From: RGIG3528 sp045629005
GTDB taxonomy: Bacteria; Bacillota; Clostridia; Lachnospirales; Lachnospiraceae
Direction of reading: 5' to 3'
Length of the DNA stretch: 45,176 nt
Assembly (NCBI GenBank): GCA_045629005.1
Contig: JAZQQJ010000007.1
Location: 1-45,176 of the forward strand
The notes beneath the pieces are model-generated. The model searched no databases and had not been told where the DNA came from. It worked only from the letters and a program-made list of their open reading frames with translations. Position 1 is the stretch's first letter. Each line of letters opens with the position of its first letter. A program made the position numbers and the translations under genes. This document shows positions 25,281 through 33,267 of this stretch, one piece after another.

Positions 25281-25545
25281 CGTTTTCCCCTCCGAATTGC
25301 CCAAGCCATACGAGCATGTCTGTAAACACTGTAGTATTCAGTTCGTAAAAAATGAAATTCTTTTCTTTAAATTCCACTACAAGCTCTGCCTGCTTCAAAA
25401 GCTTCAGATGATATGACACAGCCTGTGGTGAAATATCGAGTTGTTCCGCCAGTTCTCCCGCGTTTTTCCTGCCTTCCTTCAGTGAAGTAAGAATTTCCCT
25501 TCGCTGCTGGTCGGAAAGGCATTTAAACGTTTCTGCCAGTCCCAT
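25270..25545 (-). CDS. ArsR/SdpR-family autorepressor
   Basis: The 91-residue winged-helix protein contains FKCLSDQQRREILTSLKEG, NAGELAEQLDISPQAVSYHL and LKLLKQAELVVEFKEKNFIFYEL, the standard ArsR helix-turn-helix and beta-wing. It has no ArsR metal-site Cys cluster, which fits SdpR-type repressors. It heads the operon with an SdpI-like gene. The 21-bp AT-rich element at 25600-25620 lies right after the candidate -10 and is the likely autorepression site. GGAGG precedes the ATG. Confidence 0.9.
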   Translation of the reverse strand: MGLAETFKCLSDQQRREILTSLKEGRKNAGELAEQLDISPQAVSYHLKLLKQAELVVEFKEKNFIFYELNTTVFTDMLVWLGQFGGENDEQ

Positions 25546-25599
25546 TTTCCCTGCCTCCTTCTTTTATACTTATTTGTTTACGTCACAGCCGTTCTTAAG

Positions 25600-25620
25600 C
25601 TATTTAAAATTATTTTTAAA
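25600..25620 (-). promoter_or_regulatory. candidate SdpR/ArsR operator (copy 1 of a 21-bp direct repeat)
   Basis: CTATTTAAAATTATTTTTAAA occurs here and again identically at 25654-25674. It is an imperfect dyad of the AT-rich kind bound by ArsR-type autorepressors. It begins one base downstream of the candidate -10 box (minus-strand orientation), so binding would block initiation. Confidence 0.55.
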
Positions 25621-25621
25621 A

Positions 25622-25650
25622 AGCATATCATCAGACAATAAAAAAATCAA
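25622..25650 (-). promoter_or_regulatory. candidate promoter of the sdpR-like operon
   Basis: On the minus strand TTGATT (25645-25650) and TATGCT (25622-25627) are separated by exactly 17 bases. The -35 box overlaps the edge of the terminator stem of the upstream operon, so the two signals share sequence. Confidence 0.6.
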
Positions 25651-25683
25651 GGGCTATTTAAAATTATTTTTAAATAGCCCTTG
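25648..25683 (-). terminator. terminator of the sensor/lipoprotein operon, 15-bp perfect stem
   Basis: CAAGGGCTATTTAAA (25648-25662) pairs perfectly with TTTAAATAGCCCTTG (25669-25683) around a 6-base loop. Reading the minus strand, ATTTTTTTATTG follows. The stem contains the second copy of the 21-bp putative operator. Confidence 0.85.
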
Positions 25684-25754
25684 TTAATTTCATTCATTTT
25701 TAGCATTCATGAAAGGCTCTGCCGGCTTTTGCGCACCTCTTATAATGGCATAAA

Positions 25755-26861
25755 TTACTCGATTACACCTTCAGGGAAATATACAGCTACAGGACCTGCG
25801 AACTCGTATTTGTTACCTGCTTCGTCCGTAACAGTCTTTTCTGTATCGGAATAAAGCAATGAAGAATAATGTGTTCCCTCACTTGTGTAAAGAACAACTG
25901 TGCCGTTTTCAGGATTGATTGTGCCTTTTACGGTAATTTGACCATCTGTAAGGCCTGCCCAGTTATGAAGAGAATCAATAACAATTACACCATTGTCAAA
26001 TGACCATCCGCCGTAGAAATTCATAACAGAGAAACTGCCCGGTGCAAACGGATCCCAGTCGGAATCTGTCCCGTTGTCCGACATATTAATTTCGCCTTCG
26101 GGAATATATTCCTGAACAGGGCCCGCATACGCATATACTCCACCGTACTCATCGACAACGCTTCTGTCTTTTTTATTAAATACGAGTGTGCAGTAATAAA
26201 CGCCTTCGCTTGTATGGAAAACAACCTTTCCGTAATCAGCTTCACATGTGCCTTTTACCGTAATCTCACCATTGGTAAGTCCTGCCCAATTATATGCATT
26301 ATCTACGACAATAACGAGATTTTCTTTTTCCATTAACCATGAACCTATAAAGTTCATCATTGAGAAATCTCCGGCGTCTGCATCGGATGTCTGACCTTCG
26401 GTTTTATCGTCGTCGGAGTCGTCGCTGCCTATTCCTGTAAGAGGCTCGTTTTCAGGCTCAACGAAGATGAATTCCATTCTGCTCTGGTCCCATGTGTACT
26501 TTGTAAGCATTTCCTCGCCCTGCTGGTCGTAAACCTTAACAGAAAGATCTGTGTAGCCATCGCCGTTTAAGTCAATAAGTTCAATGGAATTGCGTGTCTT
26601 TTCGACATCTGTTGTCGGATAAGTAAGTGTTACTTTGTTGTAAGGTTCCTGAATTTCCAAATCATAGAAGAATGCCACCTTATCTTCCTTTACACCAACG
26701 TAAACATCAACTGTGTCCTTATGATAGAGTGTTCCCGGAACATACATTCCTGTAGTTCTCCAGTCAGCTCCCAAAATGTCATCATTAGCCTTTCCACAGC
26801 CTGTCGCTAAAAGCAGGCCTGCCATAGCCAATACTACAAGATTAATAATTCTTTTTTTCAT
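25755..26861 (-). CDS. lipoprotein with two duplicated ~95-aa domains
   Basis: The start is at the ATG (26861) after GGAGGG; a longer frame begins at the TTG within that site. The 368-residue protein has a signal peptide with lipobox LATGC. An FG-GAP-like region follows with LIDLNGDGYTDLSVKVYDQQ, then a Ser/Asp/Glu linker. Two homologous repeats come next: MMNFIGSWLMEKENLVIVVD...NWAGLTNGEITVKG...HTSEGVYY and VMNFYGGWSFDNGVIVID...NWAGLTDGQITVKG...YTSEGTHY. Both end in AGPVxxYxPEG. The role is unknown; an extracytoplasmic ligand-binding or beta-sandwich module is likely. The terminator at 25648-25683 follows it. Confidence 0.8.
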   Translation of the reverse strand: MKKRIINLVVLAMAGLLLATGCGKANDDILGADWRTTGMYVPGTLYHKDTVDVYVGVKEDKVAFFYDLEIQEPYNKVTLTYPTTDVEKTRNSIELIDLNGDGYTDLSVKVYDQQGEEMLTKYTWDQSRMEFIFVEPENEPLTGIGSDDSDDDKTEGQTSDADAGDFSMMNFIGSWLMEKENLVIVVDNAYNWAGLTNGEITVKGTCEADYGKVVFHTSEGVYYCTLVFNKKDRSVVDEYGGVYAYAGPVQEYIPEGEINMSDNGTDSDWDPFAPGSFSVMNFYGGWSFDNGVIVIDSLHNWAGLTDGQITVKGTINPENGTVVLYTSEGTHYSSLLYSDTEKTVTDEAGNKYEFAGPVAVYFPEGVIE

Positions 26862-26885
26862 CTTACCCTCCAAAATTTAAAAATG

Positions 26886-27071
26886 TCAGTGAATTCCCCA
26901 AAGCAATAGCAGTGTTGCGGAAATGAGGAAGAACAAAACTACCGCAATCGCAATACATGCTATCATAAGCAATCTTTTCTTCTTTATACCGAAGAAAACC
27001 GCTGCGGCAATAAGAAGAATAAACGGTATGATTTGTGGAAGTAAACCGGGCAAAGCCCTTTGCAATAACAT
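26886..27071 (-). CDS. small membrane protein, 61 aa
   Basis: The start is at MLLQRALPG (27071), with GGAGG nine bases before; the longer frame to 27113 lacks a ribosome site. Two hydrophobic segments (IIPFILLIAAAVFFGI and MIACIAIAVVLFFLISATLL) are separated by KKKR. I recognise no family. It lies between the response regulator and the duplicated-domain lipoprotein and is probably co-transcribed with them. Confidence 0.6.
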   Translation of the reverse strand: MLLQRALPGLLPQIIPFILLIAAAVFFGIKKKRLLMIACIAIAVVLFFLISATLLLLWGIH

Positions 27072-27158
27072 ATTATTTCCTCCGTATATTGTGTTTACAT
27101 GTATATTAAACACCCTAATACTCTTTCATAACAGTATCCGTGAGATACCATTTTCATC

Positions 27159-27764
27159 TCACTTTTTAAGTAATTGTCTAAGTTCGATTCTGTTCTTCAG
27201 ATACAACTTTTCGAGAGTGATCGAAACAACCTTTTTAACATAACCATATGAGTAATTGGCTTTTTCAGCGATTTCCATATTGGAATAGCCTTCAGCAACC
27301 ATCTTTGCAATAAGAAGCTCAGAAGGCGAAAGAATGCCTTCAAGCTCATGCAGCTTTTCGGTATTAAACGGGCTCTCAGGCTCGCGGTTTACCGCTTTCA
27401 GGCGATTGTTGACGCGTGCAAGAAGAACGTTTTTTACAAAAGGCTTTGTAATGTAATCGGCAGCCCCCATTTCAAGGCCTTTTATTTCATAATCGGATGC
27501 GTCCATACCTGTGAGAAAGATAATAGGAGTCTCTTCATATCCCGCAACCGTTCTTATTGCCTGAAACGTGCTGTAGCCGTCCATTTCGGGCATATCAATG
27601 TCAAGAAGCACAAGGTCACACTTCAGGCCTTTGTTCAGAAGCTTCATGGCCTGCGTGCCGGACTTTGCAAGACTCACATCGTATCCTGCTTCAACAAGTA
27701 TATCTTCTCCGAGATTTAGCATATTGATGTCATCATCAACATACAGAATTGTTTTTTTCTCCAT
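27159..27764 (-). CDS. response regulator, REC plus LuxR-type HTH
   Basis: The 201-residue protein has a receiver domain with ILYVDDD, phospho-acceptor Asp in VLLDIDMPEMDG, Thr in IIFLTGMDA and Lys in YITKPF. A C-terminal GerE/LuxR-like helix-turn-helix follows (ILSPSELLIAKMVAEGYSNM, EIAEKANYSYGYVKKVVS). It lies 27 bases after the hybrid kinase gene, which it presumably partners. A 7-bp stem (GTGAGAT/ATCTCAC, 27140-27162) overlaps its 3' end. DNA targets are not evident. Confidence 0.92.
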   Translation of the reverse strand: MEKKTILYVDDDINMLNLGEDILVEAGYDVSLAKSGTQAMKLLNKGLKCDLVLLDIDMPEMDGYSTFQAIRTVAGYEETPIIFLTGMDASDYEIKGLEMGAADYITKPFVKNVLLARVNNRLKAVNREPESPFNTEKLHELEGILSPSELLIAKMVAEGYSNMEIAEKANYSYGYVKKVVSITLEKLYLKNRIELRQLLKK

Positions 27765-27791
27765 ATTTTACCTCGCGGAAATCATCTGAAT

Positions 27792-30233
27792 TTAAACTGT
27801 CGGTGCATTTCCGTTCATTGTCTGAAGCAGGCCTCGAATAATCTCCTCTGCCTCTTCAAACTCAATCTTTGAAATAAGGTCCCCCGCAATATTCAGCTGT
27901 TCCCTTGTATGTGTATCATCACATGACTGCAAAATGTCTGAAATAAGGCTTGTGGCAGGTATCTGCCTGCAATTTTCGATTGCTTCCAGAAGAGCCTTCA
28001 TTTTATCTTCAAAATTCAGTTCTTTTCCGGAGTCCTGCTTCCCGTTTTCATTTTCAGCCTGCTTTTCAAGCTGTTCCATTATGGGCTTAAATGCTTCAAG
28101 GAACTTCTTAAGACCTTCGATTACTCTGTTCCATTCGAGGATAAACAGTTCTTCGCTCACTCTGACATATTCAAAGTCATTATCCCTGCAACGTTTTTCA
28201 AGACGTTTTGAAAGATAATGAAGCTCGATACTTCCGACATTTCGGGCATTTCCCTTTAAGGAATGGAAAATGTAGGTTGCTTTGTCAAATGTATTATTTT
28301 TTATGCATTCGGTTAATTCCGTAATCGATGCCTTCGAATTTGTAATGAAATATTCGACAACCTTTACATACTGCACAATGTCTCCGCCCATATAATGCAG
28401 ACCTTCGGAAAGTTCGACATCATAAGGCTTTAAAAGAACTGCCATTCTCTCAATTTCAGCAGAGTCTATTTCGTTACTAACCGCTTCGTTAGTCCTGATA
28501 ACAAGATCACTTGGAAGCTTCTTCATAAGACAGTCTTCGAGGCTCCGCCAGTCAACCGGCTTTGTAATGTAGCCATCGAACCCTTCGGAAAGAAGTCTTT
28601 CCTCAGTTTCATTGGAAACATCGGCAGTGAGGGCAACGATAGGCACATTGTTATAGTTGTTAAAGGTTCTCAAGTGCTTCAGCGCCTCAATTCCGTCAAT
28701 GTCAGGCATCATAAGATCCATGAAAATGAGGTCATATTGCGTTTTTGCACATTTGTCGTAACATTCTTCCGCTCCTGAAGCAGTGTGAATGTTCATCATT
28801 GTCTTTTTAAGGAGAGACTTGAGAACGTTCAGGTTCATCTCATTATCATCGACAGCAAGGATTCTTGCCTCAGGTGCAACAAAGGTTTCCTTCCCACCGG
28901 TGCTCTGCAAAACCATTTCCTGCCTGCCGACAGTCTGAATTAACTCCATACTGAACGTACTGCCTTCGCCATAGACGCTTTCGACAGAGACTTTGGAGCC
29001 CATCATATTTGCAAGGCTTTGTGCTATAGCTAGTCCAAGGCCTGTTCCTTCAATGTTCTGATTGTGAAGGAGATCGCTCCTTTCAAAGCTTTCAAAAATC
29101 TTCTTCAGTTCGGATTCGTTAATGCCTATTCCCGTGTCCTTAACTTCAAACAATATTTTTTGTGCATTACCTTCGTGGCCAAGATTTCGGGCATTTAAGG
29201 TTATTGAGCCTTCTTGTGTATACTTAATGGCGTTTGAAAGAAGATTCGTGAGAATCTGGGAGATCTTTCTCATATCGCCCACAAGAACGTTTTCTATGTC
29301 CTCGTCAACATTTGCTTCAAAAGAAAGATTCTTTGCTTCGGCCTCTTTACCGAAGTATTCCTGAATTCCGGAAATCATCCTTCCAAAGTCGTACGGTGCA
29401 GTAACAAGTTCGTCCTTCCCGACCTCAAGCTTCGAATACTGAAGAATCTGGTTTACGACGGAAATAAGCTGCCTCCCTGCATCTTCCGCATTTACTGCAT
29501 ATGACTTTACAGTGTCGTTTTCAGATTCACGAAGAATCATTTCATTCATACCCATCATCATATTGATGGGGGTTCTTATTTCATGGGACATGTTTGCAAG
29601 GAAGCGGCTTTTCGCAAGGTTTGCTTCATCCGCGATGCGCTTCTGCTTACGGTACTGGGCAATGTATGCCATGAAAATGAGGCCTATGCCTGCACCGGAA
29701 AACAAAATGCCCACAAGTCTGTCAAGAAACTGGTCCTGCTCCGTCGCAAGCTGAGTCACGCTTTCAGGATGCAGCATACTGTAAACGCAGACAAATGTAT
29801 AAACGGCAACCTGAAGTATTTCCATAATTACGAGAAGCTTTCCCGAGTACATGAGGAAAACAAAGACTATGCCAAAAGCAAAGAAATAGGTCATGGAGCC
29901 TTCCATGCCACCCATTTCAAAGAAAAGCACAGAAAACAGAATCATAAATATGCCGACTGAAGTAATAATGTAGCCGATAACATACTTGCCCGTTTTGTCA
30001 ACAAACCACATCAAAAGTACACTTGCAAAAGCTGCAAGAAAATCAATCAGACCGCCTACAAGAGATATTCCTGTAACAATACTCTGCATTCCGGAAGCAA
30101 TGCTGACAAGAATACCCGCTGTTCCAAGAATTTTGAACAGCGTGATGTCCATCTCCGTGTCTTTTGTATAATAATGCACAAGATAGTCGTAAAGGCTTCG
30201 CTTATTCTGTTTTTTGTCTGTTGTTTTGCTCAT
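27792..30233 (-). CDS. hybrid sensor histidine kinase (TM, HisKA, HATPase, REC, Hpt)
   Basis: The 813-residue protein has about six membrane segments in the first 190 residues. Next come the dimerisation/phospho-acceptor helix FLANMSHEIRTPINMMMGMN and an ATPase domain (NLLSNAIKYTQEG, VKDTGIGINESELKKIFESF, GTGLGLAIAQSLANMMG). A receiver domain (ILAVDDNEMN, DLIFMDLMMPDIDG, GYITKPVDW) and a C-terminal Hpt domain with phosphorylatable His in FHSLKGNARNVGS follow. It is a complete phosphorelay in one chain; the membrane part senses an unknown signal. The response regulator downstream is the likely output. Lipoproteins on both sides of the pair suggest an envelope signal. Confidence 0.93.
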   Translation of the reverse strand: MSKTTDKKQNKRSLYDYLVHYYTKDTEMDITLFKILGTAGILVSIASGMQSIVTGISLVGGLIDFLAAFASVLLMWFVDKTGKYVIGYIITSVGIFMILFSVLFFEMGGMEGSMTYFFAFGIVFVFLMYSGKLLVIMEILQVAVYTFVCVYSMLHPESVTQLATEQDQFLDRLVGILFSGAGIGLIFMAYIAQYRKQKRIADEANLAKSRFLANMSHEIRTPINMMMGMNEMILRESENDTVKSYAVNAEDAGRQLISVVNQILQYSKLEVGKDELVTAPYDFGRMISGIQEYFGKEAEAKNLSFEANVDEDIENVLVGDMRKISQILTNLLSNAIKYTQEGSITLNARNLGHEGNAQKILFEVKDTGIGINESELKKIFESFERSDLLHNQNIEGTGLGLAIAQSLANMMGSKVSVESVYGEGSTFSMELIQTVGRQEMVLQSTGGKETFVAPEARILAVDDNEMNLNVLKSLLKKTMMNIHTASGAEECYDKCAKTQYDLIFMDLMMPDIDGIEALKHLRTFNNYNNVPIVALTADVSNETEERLLSEGFDGYITKPVDWRSLEDCLMKKLPSDLVIRTNEAVSNEIDSAEIERMAVLLKPYDVELSEGLHYMGGDIVQYVKVVEYFITNSKASITELTECIKNNTFDKATYIFHSLKGNARNVGSIELHYLSKRLEKRCRDNDFEYVRVSEELFILEWNRVIEGLKKFLEAFKPIMEQLEKQAENENGKQDSGKELNFEDKMKALLEAIENCRQIPATSLISDILQSCDDTHTREQLNIAGDLISKIEFEEAEEIIRGLLQTMNGNAPTV

Positions 30234-30258
30234 ATTTAAAACAATCGGTTAATTGATA

Positions 30259-31098
30259 TTAGTCGAGATATCCAAACATCTGATCGATCAGTTCATCAGT
30301 AAGTACGGAATAGCTGAGTTCAACCTTGCTGTATTCGAAAGGCTTAAATTCTGCGTTATATGCATCGGCATTGACCGATTCACCCTTAATGCTGTAGGTT
30401 TCCGTAACCTCGGCTTCCTTACCGTCTTCCGTGTACTCTGATACCTTTAAATATTTGCAAAGTGCATCCGTTTCTTCAGCTACAAACTTGTAAACGGTTA
30501 TCTCGGAAAACTCTTTGTACATTCCTTCATTGTCTTCATCGTCAACCATTACGCACCCATTGGACACGGCATAAGGATGTCCATAGAAGCCAACCTCAAA
30601 AAATGCCCCCTGGGTATCATCATAATAATAAACCACTGTAAGCTTTTTATTTCTGATTCCAAGATCGCCTGTTACAATGATGTCCTTAATATCATCACCG
30701 TTTACATCCGCAAAAGCCAAAATCGGTGAACAAATAAGGCCCTTACCGTCGGGAGAATTAAAATATCCATCATAGTCAAGAGTGCCCATTACAAGATAGT
30801 TTCTGTAGTAACGGTATATAGGATTCAGTTTAATTTCATCATACTTCTCAGGCACGGGTGTAGGTGTTGCTTCAGGCATATTGGTGCTCTGATCGGGTGC
30901 AGATGTTACTGCCGCACTGCTCGTCCCCTGATCTGCTGCAGGTGTTACTGCTGTACCGCTTGTCCCCTGGTCGGCTACAGCTGTTCCCGAAGTTCCGTTT
31001 GTTACCGGGTCCGGTGTTGAACCGCCTGTCTTTCCGCATGCGTAAAGTGCTAAAACTGCAATCAAAGATAATAATAAAGCAAAAGATTTCTTTTTCAT
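30259..31098 (-). CDS. lipoprotein with Thr/Ser-rich linker and FG-GAP-like domain
   Basis: The 279-residue protein has a signal peptide with lipobox LYAC (Cys21). A disordered linker follows, made of imperfect units such as DQGTSGTAVTPAA and DQGTSSAAVTSAP. The mature domain has PILAFADVNGDDIKDIIVTG, an FG-GAP-like calcium loop, and ends in a helix with DELIDQMFGYLD. It is the first gene of the apparent lipoprotein-kinase-regulator operon, 25 bases before the kinase gene, so it may be a co-sensor. GGAGGG precedes the ATG. Confidence 0.8.
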   Translation of the reverse strand: MKKKSFALLLSLIAVLALYACGKTGGSTPDPVTNGTSGTAVADQGTSGTAVTPAADQGTSSAAVTSAPDQSTNMPEATPTPVPEKYDEIKLNPIYRYYRNYLVMGTLDYDGYFNSPDGKGLICSPILAFADVNGDDIKDIIVTGDLGIRNKKLTVVYYYDDTQGAFFEVGFYGHPYAVSNGCVMVDDEDNEGMYKEFSEITVYKFVAEETDALCKYLKVSEYTEDGKEAEVTETYSIKGESVNADAYNAEFKPFEYSKVELSYSVLTDELIDQMFGYLD

Positions 31099-31227
31099 TG
31101 ATACCCTCCAATTAATTCATGCCCCGACTAAGCTGCATTCACACTTGTAATTGCCTGTATTTACATAGTCCGACACATTGTTGATTATATAGTATACTTA
31201 AAAATCAAATAAACAAGTAACTTTAAA

Positions 31228-31569
31228 TTACCTCTTTTGGCTTTCATTCAAAATATCAAAATCAAATCCCATCTTTACAATAAGTCCGTTTAAGGAAAAC
31301 TCGTACCTGTCCTTTGTAAGCGCTCCGGTGGACAGGAACGTATCCAATGTTTTTTTCTGGCTGAAGAAAAGCTGTCTGTCCGCTTCATCCGTGTCGTGCC
31401 ACGTGCTCCCGACATCAATCTTATTCCACGTAAGATATTCTTCGTATGCCTTTACAACACGCTTTTCTCCCAAATCATCCGTAAGCTCAACGATACACTT
31501 AAGCCTCTCCCCCGGGAGGCGCTCCTCGCAGCCGTAATCATCCTCAAATATTGCCGATACAGTCCACAT
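31228..31569 (-). CDS. hypothetical protein, 113 aa
   Basis: The start is at MWTVSAIFEDDYG (31569), preceded by AAGGGC; the frame extends to 31611 without a better site. It is a small soluble protein with no recognised domain. Charged beta strands (RLKCIVELTDDLGEKRVVKAY) are followed by LTWNKIDVGSTWHDTDEAD and a hydrophobic C-terminus. It lies 129 bases upstream of the lipoprotein operon on the same strand, with the lipoprotein promoter probably between. Function unknown. Confidence 0.65.
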   Translation of the reverse strand: MWTVSAIFEDDYGCEERLPGERLKCIVELTDDLGEKRVVKAYEEYLTWNKIDVGSTWHDTDEADRQLFFSQKKTLDTFLSTGALTKDRYEFSLNGLIVKMGFDFDILNESQKR

Positions 31570-31672
31570 TTCAATGCCCTTCTTTTTTCCATAATTCATG
31601 TCAGGTTTCAAGCCCTGTCAAACATTGCAACGCCATGAAACACAGCCTGATTGTACCACATTATCAACCTCT

Positions 31673-31834
31673 GTTATAGAAATAGATACAATTAAATCTG
31701 TAACAAAGGATATCGCCAAGGTTTTCCACATAGGCGGAGACGAATTCCTCGCTATCGTTTACAGCGCCGATGCTCTAATGTACACAAAAAAAGAAGATTA
31801 CTATACCAAGACAAGAAAAGTAAGACGTAAGTAA
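31673..31834 (+). pseudogene. GGDEF-domain remnant (internal deletion)
   Basis: On the plus strand a short frame reads VFHIGGDEFLAIVYSADALMYTKK. The signature GGDEF (about 31733-31747) is followed after only six residues by the C-terminal motif ADALMY. In intact diguanylate cyclases about 60-80 residues separate these two. The N-terminal half of the domain and any start are missing. It is the relic of a diguanylate cyclase gene, opposite in direction to nearly all neighbours. Confidence 0.7.
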
Positions 31835-31846
31835 ATCAGAAAGACT

Positions 31847-32251
31847 CTATAGCCTCGAGAATATTTTATAAATCAGCGACTGCTCATAGACAGGCTCTAC
31901 TATCGCAGAACCGGTGACGTGGCGCACGACATAACATATCAAAAACGCCATGGCAAATATATGTGCAACCACGTTCAACGCCTTCGCAGATAACTTTACA
32001 AGCTTCAATATTCTCAAAGCAAGATATCCTGCTGTAATAACCACAAGTGGCCAAAGCGGATGGTAATAAAACGACTGTGCAAAATCGCCTTTAAGTAAAC
32101 TGAAGAAAGCCCTGCTCATTCCGCAAAATGGGCATGGAATCCCAAAAAGGAAAAGTAACGGGCATTCATAGAAATCAAACACCAGAAGAAATATTACAAA
32201 TGCAATTATTATAAAAACAAAAATATAAACCGGTCGAATCTTACGTTTCAC
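31847..32251 (-). CDS. DUF2752 membrane protein
   Basis: I chose the GTG at 32251, which has AAGGA about ten bases upstream; an ATG at 32290 lacks a ribosome site. The 134-residue protein has about three membrane segments and the DUF2752 signature ECPLLFLFGIPCPFCGMSRA, a CPxCGxxRA cysteine pair. The function of DUF2752 is unknown, and members often sit near TM2-domain genes as here. The C-terminus ends close to the plus-strand GGDEF remnant. Confidence 0.85.
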   Translation of the reverse strand: MKRKIRPVYIFVFIIIAFVIFLLVFDFYECPLLFLFGIPCPFCGMSRAFFSLLKGDFAQSFYYHPLWPLVVITAGYLALRILKLVKLSAKALNVVAHIFAMAFLICYVVRHVTGSAIVEPVYEQSLIYKIFSRL

Positions 32252-32302
32252 AGTTATAATTTCCTTTAGTTGTCGTTCTCCTGTTATCATTTTATGTTAA
32301 GT

Positions 32303-32340
32303 AAAATGCAGTCTGCATCACCTGTTGCAAACTGCATTTT
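32303..32340 (-). terminator. terminator-like 10-bp hairpin after the TM2 gene
   Basis: AAAATGCAGT (32303-32312) pairs perfectly with ACTGCATTTT (32331-32340). T-runs are present on both sides, so it could act in either direction. It lies between the TM2 gene and the DUF2752 gene, both on the minus strand. Confidence 0.65.
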
Positions 32341-32377
32341 TTGAATCGTTATTTTTGAATGTATGACGAAAAGCTAC

Positions 32378-32623
32378 CTACTTTGAGTAATATCCGTTAA
32401 TGAAAGTAAAGTCTTCGACATTCGAATAAGCACTACCATAAGCCTTTACCAGAGCAATAATCCAGTCAACCGTAGCCCAAATACCACAACCGCCGACTGT
32501 AAGCAGCTTAAGAATTCCAAGGCCAATCTGACCCCTTACAAATCTGTCAACGCCAAGCTCTCCAAGAACAAATGTAAACACCCATGCAAAAATATGTTTG
32601 TTCATTGTAACTGTATTGTTCAT
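32378..32623 (-). CDS. TM2-domain membrane protein
   Basis: The start is at MNNTVTMNKH (32623), preceded by GGAGGAG; the upstream frame to 32686 lies beyond the ribosome site. The 81-residue protein is one TM2 domain: FAWVFTFVLGELGVDRFVRG, then GLGILKLLTVGGCGIWATVDW, with the conserved short G-x-D-R-F loop and a D-W-I end. The family is widespread and its role is unclear. The promoter at 32772-32800 drives it. Confidence 0.92.
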   Translation of the reverse strand: MNNTVTMNKHIFAWVFTFVLGELGVDRFVRGQIGLGILKLLTVGGCGIWATVDWIIALVKAYGSAYSNVEDFTFINGYYSK

Positions 32624-32771
32624 ATTCTCCTCCAATAAATTGATAATGTACTCCTCTGTATGCACTGTTCCGTGGCATTCGCACAACTGCTACATCAGCC
32701 TGTTTAATGGTACAAGAAGGAATTCGGGCAGTTTATATGTTTTCATAGCTCGCAGGACAATACAACTATAT

Positions 32772-32800
32772 ACTATATAATCTTCAGATACAGAAGTCAA
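32772..32800 (-). promoter_or_regulatory. sigma-A-type promoter for the TM2 gene
   Basis: On the minus strand TTGACT (32795-32800) and TATAGT (32772-32777) are separated by exactly 17 bases. The transcript would start near 32765 and give a leader of about 140 bases before the TM2 start codon. Confidence 0.7.
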
Positions 32801-32817
32801 GAGAAAGGTGACGAAGT

Positions 32818-32963
32818 TCAAGTATCGTATTCTCCATTTAGATTTTTCTTCTGCAGAATCCTAACCCGACTTACTCTCCCATTAATTTCCAGCTTAATGA
32901 TCCTAGGGCCAAAATAATGTTTCCACCAATTGCATGAAGCAGTATCACTTTTCTTTGTTCATC
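32818..32963 (-). pseudogene. short open fragment without start (possible gene remnant)
   Basis: The interval between the TM2 promoter and the next gene (about 200 bases) contains a minus-strand frame of 40-odd codons ending at 32818. It reads NWWKHYFGPRIIKL and then RVRILQKKNLNGEY, which looks protein-like, but it has no start codon and begins just after an in-frame stop. I recognise no family. It may be chance. Confidence 0.25.
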
Positions 32964-32997
32964 ATACAAGGACGCCCTTTACCGGACGTTCTCATAT

Positions 32998-33228
32998 TTA
33001 TTTTGCCATGAACAGTTTTAAAAATCTGCGTACAAAGATTACCGTAGCAACAGCAGCCAGAATGAAAAGGCCTGTAGGAATAAGCTTTACAAGAATTGTT
33101 TCCGCAAGAGATGCGTCCGGAACCGGCATAACCCATATCATGGACGAAAACACAAGCAAAGCCAGTGCCGCTACAGAAAAGGCCGCTCCAAGAATTGCAT
33201 CAATAATCATTTTAACTTTGTTACTCAT
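32998..33228 (-). CDS. small membrane protein, 76 aa
   Basis: Two hydrophobic segments (IIDAILGAAFSVAALALLVFSS and VKLIPTGLFILAAVATVIFV) are joined by a short PVPDASLAE loop, and the C-terminus is basic (RRFLKLFMAK). GGGAGG lies six bases before the ATG. I recognise no family. The cyclase gene lies 39 bases upstream on the same strand, so co-transcription is plausible. Confidence 0.7.
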   Translation of the reverse strand: MSNKVKMIIDAILGAAFSVAALALLVFSSMIWVMPVPDASLAETILVKLIPTGLFILAAVATVIFVRRFLKLFMAK

Positions 33229-33267
33229 ATAAACCTCCCAACTTTACTATGTTCCTTGTCTGAAGCG

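Noticed and set aside
30872..31115. Small frames overlapping the lipoprotein linker on both strands
   Set aside because: They are shadows created by the low-complexity Thr/Ser repeat.
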